DNA from: Cohnella rhizosphaerae
Lineage (GTDB): Bacteria > Bacillota > Bacilli > Paenibacillales > Paenibacillaceae
NCBI RefSeq assembly: GCF_029525575.1
Contig: NZ_JAPDIA010000008.1
Coordinates: 620,001 to 684,000 of the forward strand
Reading direction: 5' to 3'
Length of the DNA: 64,000 bases
The notes beneath the pieces are model-generated. The model saw only the letters and a program-made list of their open reading frames with translations. It made no database searches and was not told the origin of the DNA. The translations under genes and the position numbers were made by a program. Below are positions 9,808-19,156 of this stretch, in pieces (position 1 is the stretch's first letter; the number at the start of each line of letters is the position of its first letter).

Positions 9808-12800
9808 TAAACAATCGGATAACAAAGATAAGCTGCGGGTGTACGAATACGCCAAGCAGCTGAATATGAGCAGCAAAGAGGTCCAGAAAATTCTCGAGCG
9901 GGTCGGCAAGCCGGTCAACAACCATATGAGCGTCATGGAAGACGGCATGGTCGCTTCCGTGGAAAAGTTTTTCCGCGACGTGAAGGCGAACGCGGCGGCC
10001 AAGATGGCGCAGAACAAGCCGGCCGGCAATCGCCCTGCGGGCGACCAAGGCGGCCAGAACCGCCAGGGCGGCGGGCAGCAGCAGCCGGCGCGCCGATCGG
10101 AGGAGACGGCTTCGGTCGCGTCTCGTCCGGCGCAGCCTGCGCCGACGGCACCGTCCCCGGCGCCTGCTCCGGCGCCCGCGGCGCAGCAAGCATCCGCGCC
10201 GGCTTCGCAAGCGGCGGCGCCTTCGCAGCCTAGCGCGTCCGGCGGCGCGGCGTCATCCGCGCCTGCTTCGGATCGTCCGCAAGGCGGCGGTCAAGGCAGC
10301 CAGGGCGGTCAGGGCGGCGGCTACCAAGGCAACCGCCAAGGCGGCGGTCAAGGCGGAGGCGGCTATCAAGGCAACCGCCAAGGCGGCGGTCAAGGCGGAG
10401 GCGGTTATCAAGGCAACCGCCAAGGCGGCGGTCAAGGCGGAGGCGGCTATCAAGGCAACCGCCAAGGCGGCGGTCAAGGCGGAGGCGGCTACCAAGGCAA
10501 CCGTCCGGCGGGCGGTCAAGGCGGAGGCGGCTACCAAGGCAACCGTCCGGCGGGCGGTCAAGGCGGCGGCTACCAAGGCAACCGTCCGGCAGGCGGTCAA
10601 GGCGGAGGCGGCTACCAAGGCAACCGTCCGGCAGGCGGTCAAGGCGGAGGCGGTTACCAAGGCAACCGTCCGGCAGGCGGCCAAGGCGGAGGCGGTTACC
10701 AAGGCAACCGTCCGGCGGGCGGTCAAGGCGGAGGCGGCGGTTACCAAGGCAACCGTCCGGCAGGCGGCCAAGGCGGAGGCGGCGGCTACCAAGGCAACCG
10801 TCCGGCGGGCGGTCAAGGCGGAGGCGGTTACCAAGGCAACCGTCCGGCGGGCGGCCAAGGCGGCGGCTTCGGCGGCGGCGCGGGCAGAGGCCCGGCACCG
10901 GCGCCGGCGGCGGCAGCGGGACGCGGCGGTCAAGGCGGCGGCTTCGGCAGCCGTCCGGGCGGCCAGCGCAGCGACAACCGCGGCGGATCGCGCGAAGGCG
11001 GATTCAACCGCGACGGCGGCGCGAAGCGCAAGGACAACGATTTTAACCGGCGCTTCGAGGAGACCGGACGCGGCGGGCCGCGCAAGGGCAAGGGCGGCAA
11101 GAACGCCAAGGGCCGCAACCTGCCTCCGCGCGAGAAGATCGACAACACGCCGAAGAAGATCATCGTTCGCGGCGAGATGACCGTCGGGGATCTGGCCAAG
11201 CTGCTCCACAAGGACGCTTCCGAGGTCATCAAGAAGCTGTTCATGATGGGCGTCATGGCGACGATCAACCAGGATCTCGACATGGACACCATCCTCCTCA
11301 TCGCCGGCGAGTTCGGCGTCGAAGTCGAAGTCAAGATCGCGGTCGAAGACACGAACTTCGAGACGATCGAGGAAACCGACGAAGAGGCCGATCTGATCAC
11401 GCGTCCCGCGGTCGTCACGATCATGGGCCACGTCGACCACGGCAAGACGACGCTGCTTGACGCGATCCGCGAGACGCAGGTCGCGAGCGGCGAAGCCGGC
11501 GGCATCACCCAGCACATCGGCGCTTATCAGGTCGAAGTGCACGGCAAGAAGATCACGTTCCTGGATACGCCGGGTCACGAAGCGTTCACGACGATGCGCG
11601 CGCGCGGCGCCCAGGTTACCGATATTACGATTCTGGTCGTCGCGGCCGACGACGGCGTCATGCCGCAGACGGTCGAAGCGATCAACCATGCCAAGGCGGC
11701 GAACGTGCCGATCATCGTGGCGGTCAACAAGATCGACAAGCCGGGCGCGAATCCCGACAAGGTGAAGCAGGAGCTGACCGAATACGGTCTCGTTCAGGAA
11801 GCCTGGGGCGGCGACACGATCTTCGTCGAACTGTCCGCCAAGCAGCGCCTGAACCTCGACGGGCTGCTCGAGATGATTCTGCTCGTGTCCGAAGTGAACG
11901 ACTACAAGGCCAATCCCGACAAGCGGGCGCGCGGCACGGTCATCGAAGCCGAGCTCGACAAGGGCAAGGGACCGATCGCCCGGATTCTCGTTCAGAACGG
12001 CACGCTGAAGGTCGGCGACGCATTCGTCGCGGGCGACTGCTTCGGCCGGATCCGCGCGATGACCAACGACCGCGGACGCCGCGTCAAGGAAGCCGGTCCG
12101 TCGACGCCGGTCGAGATCACGGGCTTGACGGAAGTGCCGCAAGCCGGCGATCCGTTCATGGTGTTCGAGGACGAGCGCAAAGCGCGCGAGATCGCCGACA
12201 AGCGGTCGATCAAGACGCGCCAGGAATCGATGCGCTCCAACCAGAAGGTTACGCTCGAGGATCTGTTCAGCAAGATCAAGGAAGGCGAGATCAAGGATCT
12301 GAACGTCATCCTGAAGGCCGACGTTCAAGGCTCGCTCGAAGCGCTCAAGGGCTCGCTCGAGAAGATCGAGGTCGAAGGCGTGCGCGTCAAGACGATCCAC
12401 AGCGGCGTCGGCGCGATCACCGAGTCGGACGTGTCGCTCGCGCTCGCATCGGCGGCGATCATCATCGGCTTTAACGTCCGTCCGGAGCCGCGCGCCGCGC
12501 AGGCCGCGGAGCAGGAAAAGGTCGACCTGCGTCTCCACCGCATCATCTACAAGGTGATCGAGGAGATCGAACAGGCGATGAAGGGCATGCTCGATCCGGT
12601 TTTCAAGGAAAAGGTCATCGGCCACGCCGAAGTCCGCGAGACGTTCAAGGTCAGCAAGGTCGGCACGATTGCCGGCTGCATGGTCACGGACGGCAAGGTC
12701 GCCCGGAATGCCGAAGTGCGTCTCGTGCGCGGGGGGCGTCGTCGCCTTCGAAGGCAAGATCGATTCCCTCAAGCGGTTCAAGGATGACGCGAAGGAAGTT

Positions 12801-12899
12801 TCGGAAGGCTATGAATGCGGCATTACGCTCGACAAGTTCAACGATCTACAGATCGGCGACGTGCTCGAGGCGTTCATCATGGAGTCCGTCGAGCGTTAA
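9800..12899 (+). CDS. infB: Translation initiation factor IF-2 with Gly-rich repeat insertion (frame broken near the end)
   Basis: GTPase that places initiator tRNA on the 30S subunit. Order: IF2_N module (KLRVYEYAKQLNMSSKEVQKIL); long Ala/Pro/Gln-rich linker; thirteen Gly-Tyr-Gln-Gly-Asn-Arg repeats (10318-10860); basic RG-rich stretch; second IF2_N module (MTVGDLAKLLHKDASEVIKKLF); G domain with GHVDHGKTTLLD, DTPGHEAF, NKIDKP; domains II, III and C-terminal fMet-tRNA domain. Start is TTG 9800. The frame breaks at G6 (12731-12736); five G restore VRGGVVAFEGKIDSLKRFKDDAKEV and the normal end at 12899. Corrected length is about 1,032 aa, long for IF-2 because of the repeat block. Essential gene. 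Confidence 0.95.
10318..10860 (+). repeat. Tandem 39-45 bp repeats inside infB
   Basis: Thirteen units, four of the type GYQGNRQGGGQGGGG followed by nine of the type GYQGNRPAGGQGGGG. Units differ by one glycine codon (39, 42 or 45 bases) and stay in frame. Silent variants (GGC/GGT, CAA only, TAC/TAT) show the copies are not all identical. Copy number in this assembly may be unreliable. Confidence 0.9.
12731..12736 (+). other. Frame break 6: G6 run, +1 base (infB)
   Basis: Five G restore the conserved IF-2 C-terminus (RGGVVAFEGKIDSLKRF). Confidence 0.85.
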
Positions 12900-12932
12900 T
12901 CCGCGTACGATGCAGGGAAGAGGGGATGGACA

Positions 12933-13289
12933 GTGGCTAAATTCCGCGTCGGCCGAGTCGGCGAACAGATCAAGAAGGAGATCAGCTCGCTGATCCAGAC
13001 CGAGCTGAAGGATCCGCGCATCGGCTTTATCACGGTGACGGGCGTGGACGTGACCGGGGATCTTTCCCAGGCTCGCGTATATCTCAGCATTTTGGGCAAC
13101 GACGAACAGAAGGAAGCGACGCTGCATGCGCTCGCGAGAGCCAAAGGATTTTTGCGTTCGGAGCTTGGCAACCGCATGCGGCTGCGGCATACGCCCGAGA
13201 TCGAATTCCGGTTCGACAGCTCGATCGCTTACGGCAGCAGGATCGAGGCGCTGCTGGCGGACATCAACAAAGGGAACCAGCATTCATGA
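12933..13289 (+). CDS. rbfA: 30S ribosome-binding factor RbfA
   Basis: RbfA is a cold-shock and ribosome assembly factor that acts on the 16S 5' helix. The 118-aa protein shows the family's KH-like fold features: VGEQIKKEISSLIQTELKDPRIGFITVTGVDVTGDLSQARVY and the end LRHTPEIEFRFDSSI. Start is GTG 12933 after a purine-rich Shine-Dalgarno. The DUF503 gene ylxP, usually between infB and rbfA, is absent: only 33 bases separate them. Confidence 0.95.
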   Translation: MAKFRVGRVGEQIKKEISSLIQTELKDPRIGFITVTGVDVTGDLSQARVYLSILGNDEQKEATLHALARAKGFLRSELGNRMRLRHTPEIEFRFDSSIAYGSRIEALLADINKGNQHS

Positions 13290-14290
13290 ACGACTGGATC
13301 GCGCAGCTCGACGCCGCAGTCGACTTTATCCGGGAGCGGGACGACTTCCTCGTCGTCTCGCACGTTCAGCCGGACGGCGACGCCATCAGCTCCACGGTGG
13401 CGGTCGCCTGGCTGCTGGACAAGCTGGGCAAAAGCTACACCATGTACAATGAAGGGCCCGTTCCCGACCGTCTGCATTACCTGACGGGGAGCGAACGGAT
13501 TCAGACGAACGCGTCCGGCGCAGCCGGACGTGCCTATCGTCATGTCATCGCGGTCGATTGCGCCGATTTCAGCCGGGTCGGCAATGCGACGGAACGCTTC
13601 GAAGAAAATTTCGAGCTGCTGAACATCGACCATCATCCGACCAACAACGGCTATGGACGCGTTAACGTGCTTCGCTCGGACGCAGCCGCGACGGCCGAGA
13701 TTTTGTACGAATTGATAGAACGCACGGGCACGGCGCTGGACAAGGATGCCGCGACGGCGATCTATACCGGCATGCTTACCGACACCGGCGGATTTCGCTA
13801 CAGCAATACGACGCCGAACGTGCTCTCGATCGCATCGCGACTGATCGATCTGGGTGTGGACGGGCCGATGCTGGCCGAGCATCTGCTGGAACGGATGACG
13901 CTTCAGCAGATGCTCGTCTTGCAGCGGGCGCTGTCCCGGCTGACGTTCAGCGCGGACAAGCGCATCGCCTGGCTCTGGGTGACGCCCGGGGACATGGCGG
14001 ACACCGGCGCGAGGAACGAGGACCTGGAAGGCATCGTAAACTTCCCTCGCAACGTCGAAGGCGTCGAGGTCGGCATTCTGTTCAAGCAAAACGCGGAAAA
14101 TTCGGTCAAAGTCAGCCTGCGCTCGGCGGGCAAGGTCGACGTCGCGGCGGTATCCCAGCTGTTCGGAGGCGGCGGTCATGTCCGCGCGGCCGGCTGCAGG
14201 GTCGACGCCGCGCTCGAGGATGCGATCGGCAGGCTGACGGCGGCGGTAGGAAAGGCGCTGGAATCGCATGACGCAAGCCAAAACGCATAG
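13286..14290 (+). CDS. nrnA: Bifunctional oligoribonuclease / PAP phosphatase NrnA (DHH family)
   Basis: Degrades short RNA oligonucleotides and dephosphorylates 3'-phosphoadenosine-5'-phosphate. The 334-aa protein has the DHH metal motifs VSHVQPDGDAISS, VAVDCADFS, NIDHHPTNNGYG and TGMLTDTGGFRYSNT, and a C-terminal DHHA1 domain with GGGGHVRAAG. It overlaps rbfA by 4 bases and truB by 23, so it is embedded in the operon. Confidence 0.95.
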   Translation: MNDWIAQLDAAVDFIRERDDFLVVSHVQPDGDAISSTVAVAWLLDKLGKSYTMYNEGPVPDRLHYLTGSERIQTNASGAAGRAYRHVIAVDCADFSRVGNATERFEENFELLNIDHHPTNNGYGRVNVLRSDAAATAEILYELIERTGTALDKDAATAIYTGMLTDTGGFRYSNTTPNVLSIASRLIDLGVDGPMLAEHLLERMTLQQMLVLQRALSRLTFSADKRIAWLWVTPGDMADTGARNEDLEGIVNFPRNVEGVEVGILFKQNAENSVKVSLRSAGKVDVAAVSQLFGGGGHVRAAGCRVDAALEDAIGRLTAAVGKALESHDASQNA

Positions 14291-15201
14291 CTGCGAAGGC
14301 GTGTTGGCCGTATGGAAACCCGCGGGTTGGACGTCCCACGACGTCGTGGCCAAAGCGCGGCGCATTCTCGGCGTCAAGCGGATCGGCCATACCGGCACGC
14401 TGGACCCGGCCGTGACCGGCGTGCTTCCGATTTGCATCGGGAGGGCGACGCGCATGGTGGAATACCTCCAGGAGCTGCCCAAGACGTACGAGGCGACGAT
14501 CCGCTTCGGCATCGCGACGGACACCGAAGATTTAACCGGCGAAGTGCTGGAAACGCGGGATGCCGGCGAATTAAGCGAAGGCGCGATCAAGGAGGCCATT
14601 CTCTCCTTTGCGGGGGATATCATGCAGGTACCCCCGATGGTATCCGCCCTGAAGGTCGACGGCAAACGGCTCTACGAGCTGGCGAGGGAGGGCGTTACGG
14701 TCGAACGGCCTGCCCGTCCGGTGACGATTTACGACATTCGGATCGTTGACATCAAGACCGGCGTGCCGCAGCCCGAAGCGTCGTTCTCCGTTCGCTGCTC
14801 GAAGGGCACCTATATTCGTACGTTATGCGTAGATATCGGGCGCAAGCTGGGGTTTCCGGCGGCGATGGCCGTTCTGAAACGGACGGAGAGCGCTGGACTT
14901 GCGCCGGGAGACAGCTTGACGCTCGAGGAGATGGCTGAGCTGCGGGAGCGCGGAGCGCTAGGAAGCCGTCTGATTCAGGCTGACAGCCTGCTTCCGTTCC
15001 CGCTGGCGACCGGCGACGCATCGGCGGCCTCGAACGCGCGCCAGGGGGAAGCCGATTCCGTTCGAGCTGCTGTCGCCGGCGCCCGGCCATGACGGCTTAT
15101 GGCGACTGTATCGCGACGACGGCGCTTTTCTGGGCCTGTTCGAAGCGGACATGCAGGGCCGGCGGCTCAAGGCTGTCAAAGTATTTCATCCGGAAGAGTG
15201 A
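14268..15201 (+). CDS. truB: tRNA pseudouridine(55) synthase TruB (frame broken near the C-terminus)
   Basis: Makes pseudouridine 55 in the T-loop of tRNAs. Motifs: AVWKPAGWTSHDVV, RIGHTGTLDPAVTGVLPICIG with the catalytic Asp of GTLDP, and SCRCSKGTYIRTL-like SVRCSKGTYIRTLCVDIG. The catalytic domain is intact. In the C-terminal PUA-like part the frame breaks at G5 (15044-15048); four G give RQGKPIPFELLSPAPGHDGLWRLY and extend the protein to a stop at 15199-15201, about 310 aa, the usual length. Without correction the protein ends at 15092. Confidence 0.92.
15044..15048 (+). other. Frame break 7: G5 run, +1 base (truB)
   Basis: Four G restore the TruB C-terminal domain (GKPIPFELL ... VKVFHPEE, stop at 15199). 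Confidence 0.75.
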
Positions 15202-15259
15202 CTTAAAGGTCCGCCGGGCGGCGTTCCGCGCTCTTTCGAAGATGCAGGAGGACAGCAGG

Positions 15260-16234
15260 GTGGAACGTTACGATTTGACTCATACGATGTTGACGCAAGG
15301 CGGCGGACTGCCGCCGGGCGCCTGCCGCGACCGCGTCGCGATGGCGATCGGCTTCTTCGACGGCGTGCACAGAGGCCATGCCGAGGTGATCCGCCAGGCG
15401 GTGGCGTCCGCGAGAGAGCGGGGCTTCGCGCCCGCCGTGCTGACGTTCAGCCCGCATCCGCGGACCGTGCTCGGCAAGGACGGTTACCATACGGTTCTTA
15501 CGCCGCTCGAGGACAAGCTGAAGCTGTTCGCCGAACTGGGCGTCGAATTGGCTTACGTCGTGGCGTTCGACCGGGGCTTCGCCGAAGTGTCGGCGGAGAA
15601 CTTCGTCCGGCGTCTGCTCCTTCCGCTTGGCGTTCGATCCGCCGTCGTCGGCTTTGACTTCAGGTTCGGGCACCGGGGGCAAGGCGATGCGGAGGCGCTC
15701 CGGCGATTGAGCGACGAGGCGATCTCGGTTCGCGTCGTCGAGCCGGTATTCGAGGGCGATGCCAAGATCAGCAGCACCCGGATCCGCGAATGTCTCGCGG
15801 CCGGCGATTGCGAAGCGGCGGCCATGCTGCTCGGACGCCCTTATGCGATATCGGGCGAGATCGTCCACGGCGACGCCCGCGGCCGCTTGCTCGGCTTTCC
15901 GACGGCGAACATGCTGACGGCCGTCCCGTACGTCATTCCGCGGCATGGCGTCTATGCGGTGACCGTAGGCGGGGCGGATAACGGGACGCGCGAGCTCGGA
16001 GGCGTCATTAACGTGGGCGTCCGGCCTACGTTCGATGCGCCGGGAGGCGCCACGAGGCTGGAGACGAATTTGTTCGATTTCGAAGGCGATCTGTATGGAC
16101 GCGAGCTCACCGTGCGGTTCCACCGCTTTTTGCGCCCGGAGACGAAGTTCTCTTCGTTCGACGAGCTCAAGACGCAGATCGGCAGGGACGCCGAGCGAGC
16201 CCGCGACGAGCTGCGCTCTCTCGGCTTGCGCTGA
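15260..16234 (+). CDS. ribF: Bifunctional riboflavin kinase / FAD synthetase
   Basis: Converts riboflavin to FMN and FAD. The 324-aa protein has the N-terminal FAD synthetase (nucleotidyltransferase) domain with GFFDGVHRGHAEVI, TFSPHPR and SSTRIRECLAAGD, and the C-terminal flavokinase domain with GRLLGFPTANM, GVYAVTVG, GVINVGVRPTF and ETNLFDF. Start is GTG 15260, with AGGAGG eight bases upstream. It closes the rimP-ribF gene group. Confidence 0.96.
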   Translation: MERYDLTHTMLTQGGGLPPGACRDRVAMAIGFFDGVHRGHAEVIRQAVASARERGFAPAVLTFSPHPRTVLGKDGYHTVLTPLEDKLKLFAELGVELAYVVAFDRGFAEVSAENFVRRLLLPLGVRSAVVGFDFRFGHRGQGDAEALRRLSDEAISVRVVEPVFEGDAKISSTRIRECLAAGDCEAAAMLLGRPYAISGEIVHGDARGRLLGFPTANMLTAVPYVIPRHGVYAVTVGGADNGTRELGGVINVGVRPTFDAPGGATRLETNLFDFEGDLYGRELTVRFHRFLRPETKFSSFDELKTQIGRDAERARDELRSLGLR

Positions 16235-16264
16235 AGCTGCGCATTCGCTCGTTTAATACGCTTG

Positions 16265-16294
16265 TTGCTATGATCATAGGCATTGTGCTATACT
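16265..16294 (+). promoter_or_regulatory. Promoter of rpsO
   Basis: TTGCTA (16265-16270), 18-base spacer, TATACT (16289-16294) preceded by an extended TG. The following 110-base leader is rich in short hairpins, which would fit S15 autoregulation, but no specific known S15-binding fold could be identified. Confidence 0.55.
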
Positions 16295-16408
16295 ATTGAA
16301 CGTTGTCGGCAATGCCGGCTTCACTTGAACCTTGGCTTGGCCGGACGCTCTCACCGGCGCCAGCTCGGCCACAGGCGATTAGACAAATCGAACACGGAGG
16401 TGATTGGG

Positions 16409-16678
16409 ATGGCATTGACGCAAGAGCGCAAACAAGAACTGATCGAGCTGCACAAGACGCACGCTTCGGACACCGGATCCCCGGAAGTTCAAATCGCGAT
16501 CCTGACGGAGAACATCAACAACCTGACGACCCACTTCAGGTCCCACAAAAAGGACCACCACTCGCGCCGCGGCCTGCTTAAGATGGTCGGCCAACGTCGC
16601 AAGCTGCTGGCATACCTGAAGAACAAGGACGTCAAGCGTTACAGCGCGCTGATCGAGAAGCTCGGCCTGCGCCGTTAA
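16409..16678 (+). CDS. rpsO: Ribosomal protein S15
   Basis: 89-aa primary 16S rRNA-binding protein. The complete family sequence is visible (ELIELHKTHASDTGSPEVQIA, HFRSHKKDHHSRRGLL, MVGQRRKLLAYLK). Strong Shine-Dalgarno GGAGGTGATT before ATG 16409. Monocistronic between its promoter and the terminator at 16694-16748. Confidence 0.98.
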   Translation: MALTQERKQELIELHKTHASDTGSPEVQIAILTENINNLTTHFRSHKKDHHSRRGLLKMVGQRRKLLAYLKNKDVKRYSALIEKLGLRR

Positions 16679-16693
16679 TTCGCTTCGCGACAC

Positions 16694-16748
16694 AAGCAAC
16701 CTGCTTAGCCAATCGGGCATCGGTCCGGGGCGGCGGGTTGCTTTTTTT
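16694..16748 (+). terminator. Rho-independent terminator of rpsO
   Basis: Stem AAGCAACCTGC (16694-16704) with GCGGGTTGCTT (16733-16743), followed by a T-tract. Confidence 0.8.
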
Positions 16749-16847
16749 CAAGCTTAGGGCTTGTTCTACGCGCCTAAGATTCGTCCGGCAGGAAATAATA
16801 GAGCGTATGTCGAATTTACATATGTCTAATTTAGAGGAGGGATTGCA

Positions 16848-18953
16848 CTGGCACACCAAGTAGAGATGTCGCTCGGCGGCCGCCCGTTATCATTGGAGAC
16901 GGGACGTCTGGCGAAGCAGGCGAACGGCGCCGTTGTCGTCCGCTACGGAGATACGGTCGTTTTATCCACGGTCACGGCTTCTTCCGGACCGAAAGACCTG
17001 GATTTTTTCCCGCTCACCGTCAACTATGAAGAAAAGCTGTACGCCGTCGGCAAAATTCCCGGGGGCTTCATCAAGCGCGAAGGCCGTCCCAGCGAAAAAG
17101 CCATCCTGGCTTCGCGTCTGACCGACCGTCCGATTCGCCCGCTGTTCCCCGAAGGATTCCGCAACGACGTCCAAATCGTCAGCCTCGTCATGAGCGTGGA
17201 TCAGGATTGCCCGCCTGAGATCGCGGCGATGATCGGCACGTCCGCGGCGCTTGCCATCTCCAACGTTCCGTTCGACGGCCCGATCGGCGGCGTCATCGTC
17301 GGACGCGTCGGCGGCAAATTCATCATCAACCCGACGGTCGCCGAAGAAGAAAAAAGCGACATGCACGTCGTCGTGGCAGGCACGAAGGACGCGATCATGA
17401 TGGTCGAGGCCGAAGCCGACGAAGTGCCGGAAGCGGACGTGCTGGAAGCGATCATGTTCGGCCACGACGAGATCAAGAAGATCGTGGACAAGATCAACGA
17501 GCTCGTTGCCGTCGCCGGCCAGCCGAAGATGGAAGTCAAGCTGCATGCCGTAGACGAAGCCGTCGAGAGCGACGTCAACGCGTATGCCCAAGCGAGACTC
17601 GTCGAAGCCGTCCGCATCGAAGAGAAGCATGCCCGCCAGGAAGCGATCGACGCGATCAACGCCGAGACGGTCGAGCATTTCTCCGCCGTTTACGCGGACG
17701 AGCCCGGCAAGCTTGGCGACGTCAAGGAAGTGCTCTACGATATCGTCAAAAACGAAGTGCGCCGCCTGATCACGCACGACAAAGTACGTCCCGACGGCCG
17801 CAAGCCGGAAGAGATCCGTCCGATCTCGGGGGACGTATCGCTGCTGCCGCGCACGCACGGCTCCGGCCTGTTTACCCGCGGACAGACCCAGGCGCTCAGC
17901 ATCTGTACGCTTGGTCCGCTCGGCGAAGTGCAGATTCTCGACGGCATCGGCCTCGAAGAATCCAAGCGCTTCATGCATCACTACAACTTCCCGCCGTTCT
18001 CGGTCGGCGAAGCCCGTCCGCTCCGCGCCCCTGGGCGCCGCGAGATCGGTCATGGCGCACTCGGCGAGCGCGCGCTGCTGAAGGTCATCCCGTCGGAAGC
18101 CGAGTTCCCTTATACGATTCGCCTCGTTTCCGAAGTGCTTGAATCCAATGGCTCGACGTCCCAGGCAAGCATCTGCGCCAGCACGCTGGCGATGATGGAC
18201 GCCGGGGTGCCGATCAAGGCGCCTGTCGCGGGCGTTGCGATGGGTCTCATCAAGGACGGGGACCACTTCACGATTTTGACGGACATCCAGGGGATGGAAG
18301 ACCATCTCGGCGACATGGACTTCAAGGTGGCCGGCACGGCAAAGGGCGTCACCGCGATCCAGATGGATATCAAGATCGACGGCATCGATCGCTCCATTCT
18401 GACGCAATCGCTCGAGCAAGCGAAGGAAGGCCGCATGTTCATCCTCGGCAAGATGATGGAAGTCATGTCCGAGCCGCGCAAGGAACTGAGCAAATACGCG
18501 CCGAAGATCATCACGATGCACATCAATCCGGACAAGATCCGCGACGTCATCGGCTCCGGCGGCAAGATCATCAACAAGATCATCGAGGATACCGGCGTCA
18601 AGATCGATATCGAGCAGGACGGCACCGTCTACATCGCGTCCTCGGATGCGGCGGCCAACGACAAGGCGCGTTCGATCATCGAAGGCATCGTCCGCGAAGT
18701 CATCGTCGGCGAGACGTATCTCGGCACGGTTAAACGCATCGAAAAGTTCGGCGCGTTCGTCGAGATTCTGCCGGGCAAAGACGGCCTCGTTCACATTTCG
18801 CAGCTGTCGACCGAGCGCGTGGCCAAGGTCGAGGATGCCGTCGCCATCGGCGACAAGATCATGGTCAAGGTCACCGAGATCGACAATATGGGACGCGTCA
18901 ACCTGTCGCGCAAGGCGATGCTCACGGCCGAACAAGTGCAGAGCGGCCAGTAA
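16848..18953 (+). CDS. pnp: Polyribonucleotide nucleotidyltransferase (PNPase)
   Basis: Phosphorolytic 3'-5' exoribonuclease, trimeric, in mRNA decay. Domains: two RNase PH domains (NYEEKLYAVGKIPGGFIKREGR..., later TRGQTQALSICTLG and the catalytic-region MDIKIDGI), KH domain (IGSGGKIINKIIEDTGVKIDIEQDG) and S1 domain (YLGTVKRIEKFGAFVEILPGKDGLVHIS). Start: family members begin a few residues before the first ATG (16866). The only Shine-Dalgarno (AGAGGAGGG, 16833-16841) is correctly spaced for an in-frame CTG at 16848, giving (M)AHQVEMSLGG. ATG 16866 is about 25 bases from that site. A CTG start is therefore proposed. Confidence 0.95.
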   Translation: MAHQVEMSLGGRPLSLETGRLAKQANGAVVVRYGDTVVLSTVTASSGPKDLDFFPLTVNYEEKLYAVGKIPGGFIKREGRPSEKAILASRLTDRPIRPLFPEGFRNDVQIVSLVMSVDQDCPPEIAAMIGTSAALAISNVPFDGPIGGVIVGRVGGKFIINPTVAEEEKSDMHVVVAGTKDAIMMVEAEADEVPEADVLEAIMFGHDEIKKIVDKINELVAVAGQPKMEVKLHAVDEAVESDVNAYAQARLVEAVRIEEKHARQEAIDAINAETVEHFSAVYADEPGKLGDVKEVLYDIVKNEVRRLITHDKVRPDGRKPEEIRPISGDVSLLPRTHGSGLFTRGQTQALSICTLGPLGEVQILDGIGLEESKRFMHHYNFPPFSVGEARPLRAPGRREIGHGALGERALLKVIPSEAEFPYTIRLVSEVLESNGSTSQASICASTLAMMDAGVPIKAPVAGVAMGLIKDGDHFTILTDIQGMEDHLGDMDFKVAGTAKGVTAIQMDIKIDGIDRSILTQSLEQAKEGRMFILGKMMEVMSEPRKELSKYAPKIITMHINPDKIRDVIGSGGKIINKIIEDTGVKIDIEQDGTVYIASSDAAANDKARSIIEGIVREVIVGETYLGTVKRIEKFGAFVEILPGKDGLVHISQLSTERVAKVEDAVAIGDKIMVKVTEIDNMGRVNLSRKAMLTAEQVQSGQ

Positions 18954-18989
18954 TCGCAGCCTCGTTTCTCCAATCGCATAGGTTAAGCC

Positions 18990-19022
18990 AAAAGAGACCG
19001 GTTTTTTCAGTCTCTTTTTTTT
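18990..19022 (+). terminator. Rho-independent terminator of pnp
   Basis: Stem AAAAGAGAC (18990-18998) with GTCTCTTTT (19010-19018) and a long T-tract. Confidence 0.85.
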
Positions 19023-19156
19023 ATTTCCTTTTTTTCGGTTGACTCCGTTTGCAGCGGTTGCTCCTCCTTGCGGTTTTTCATATTTTTCGTCCGAGCGGCA
19101 TAGGCTGTAGACAAGCGAGGGCGCGTCCGCGCCCGGATGGGAGCTGGGAATCAGCC

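Noticed and set aside
10318..10860. CRISPR-like array
   Set aside because: Repeats are contiguous, in frame and coding, with no spacers.
10253..12781. Antisense open frame of about 840 codons over infB
   Set aside because: Mirror of the Gly-rich repeats and the IF-2 G domain; no family features.
16295..16408. A defined S15-binding leader structure
   Set aside because: Hairpins are visible, but the three-way junction known from other bacilli could not be drawn convincingly by eye.
16962..18935. Antisense open frame over pnp
   Set aside because: Shadow frame; Asp/Arg/Val-rich translation of the reverse of PNPase.
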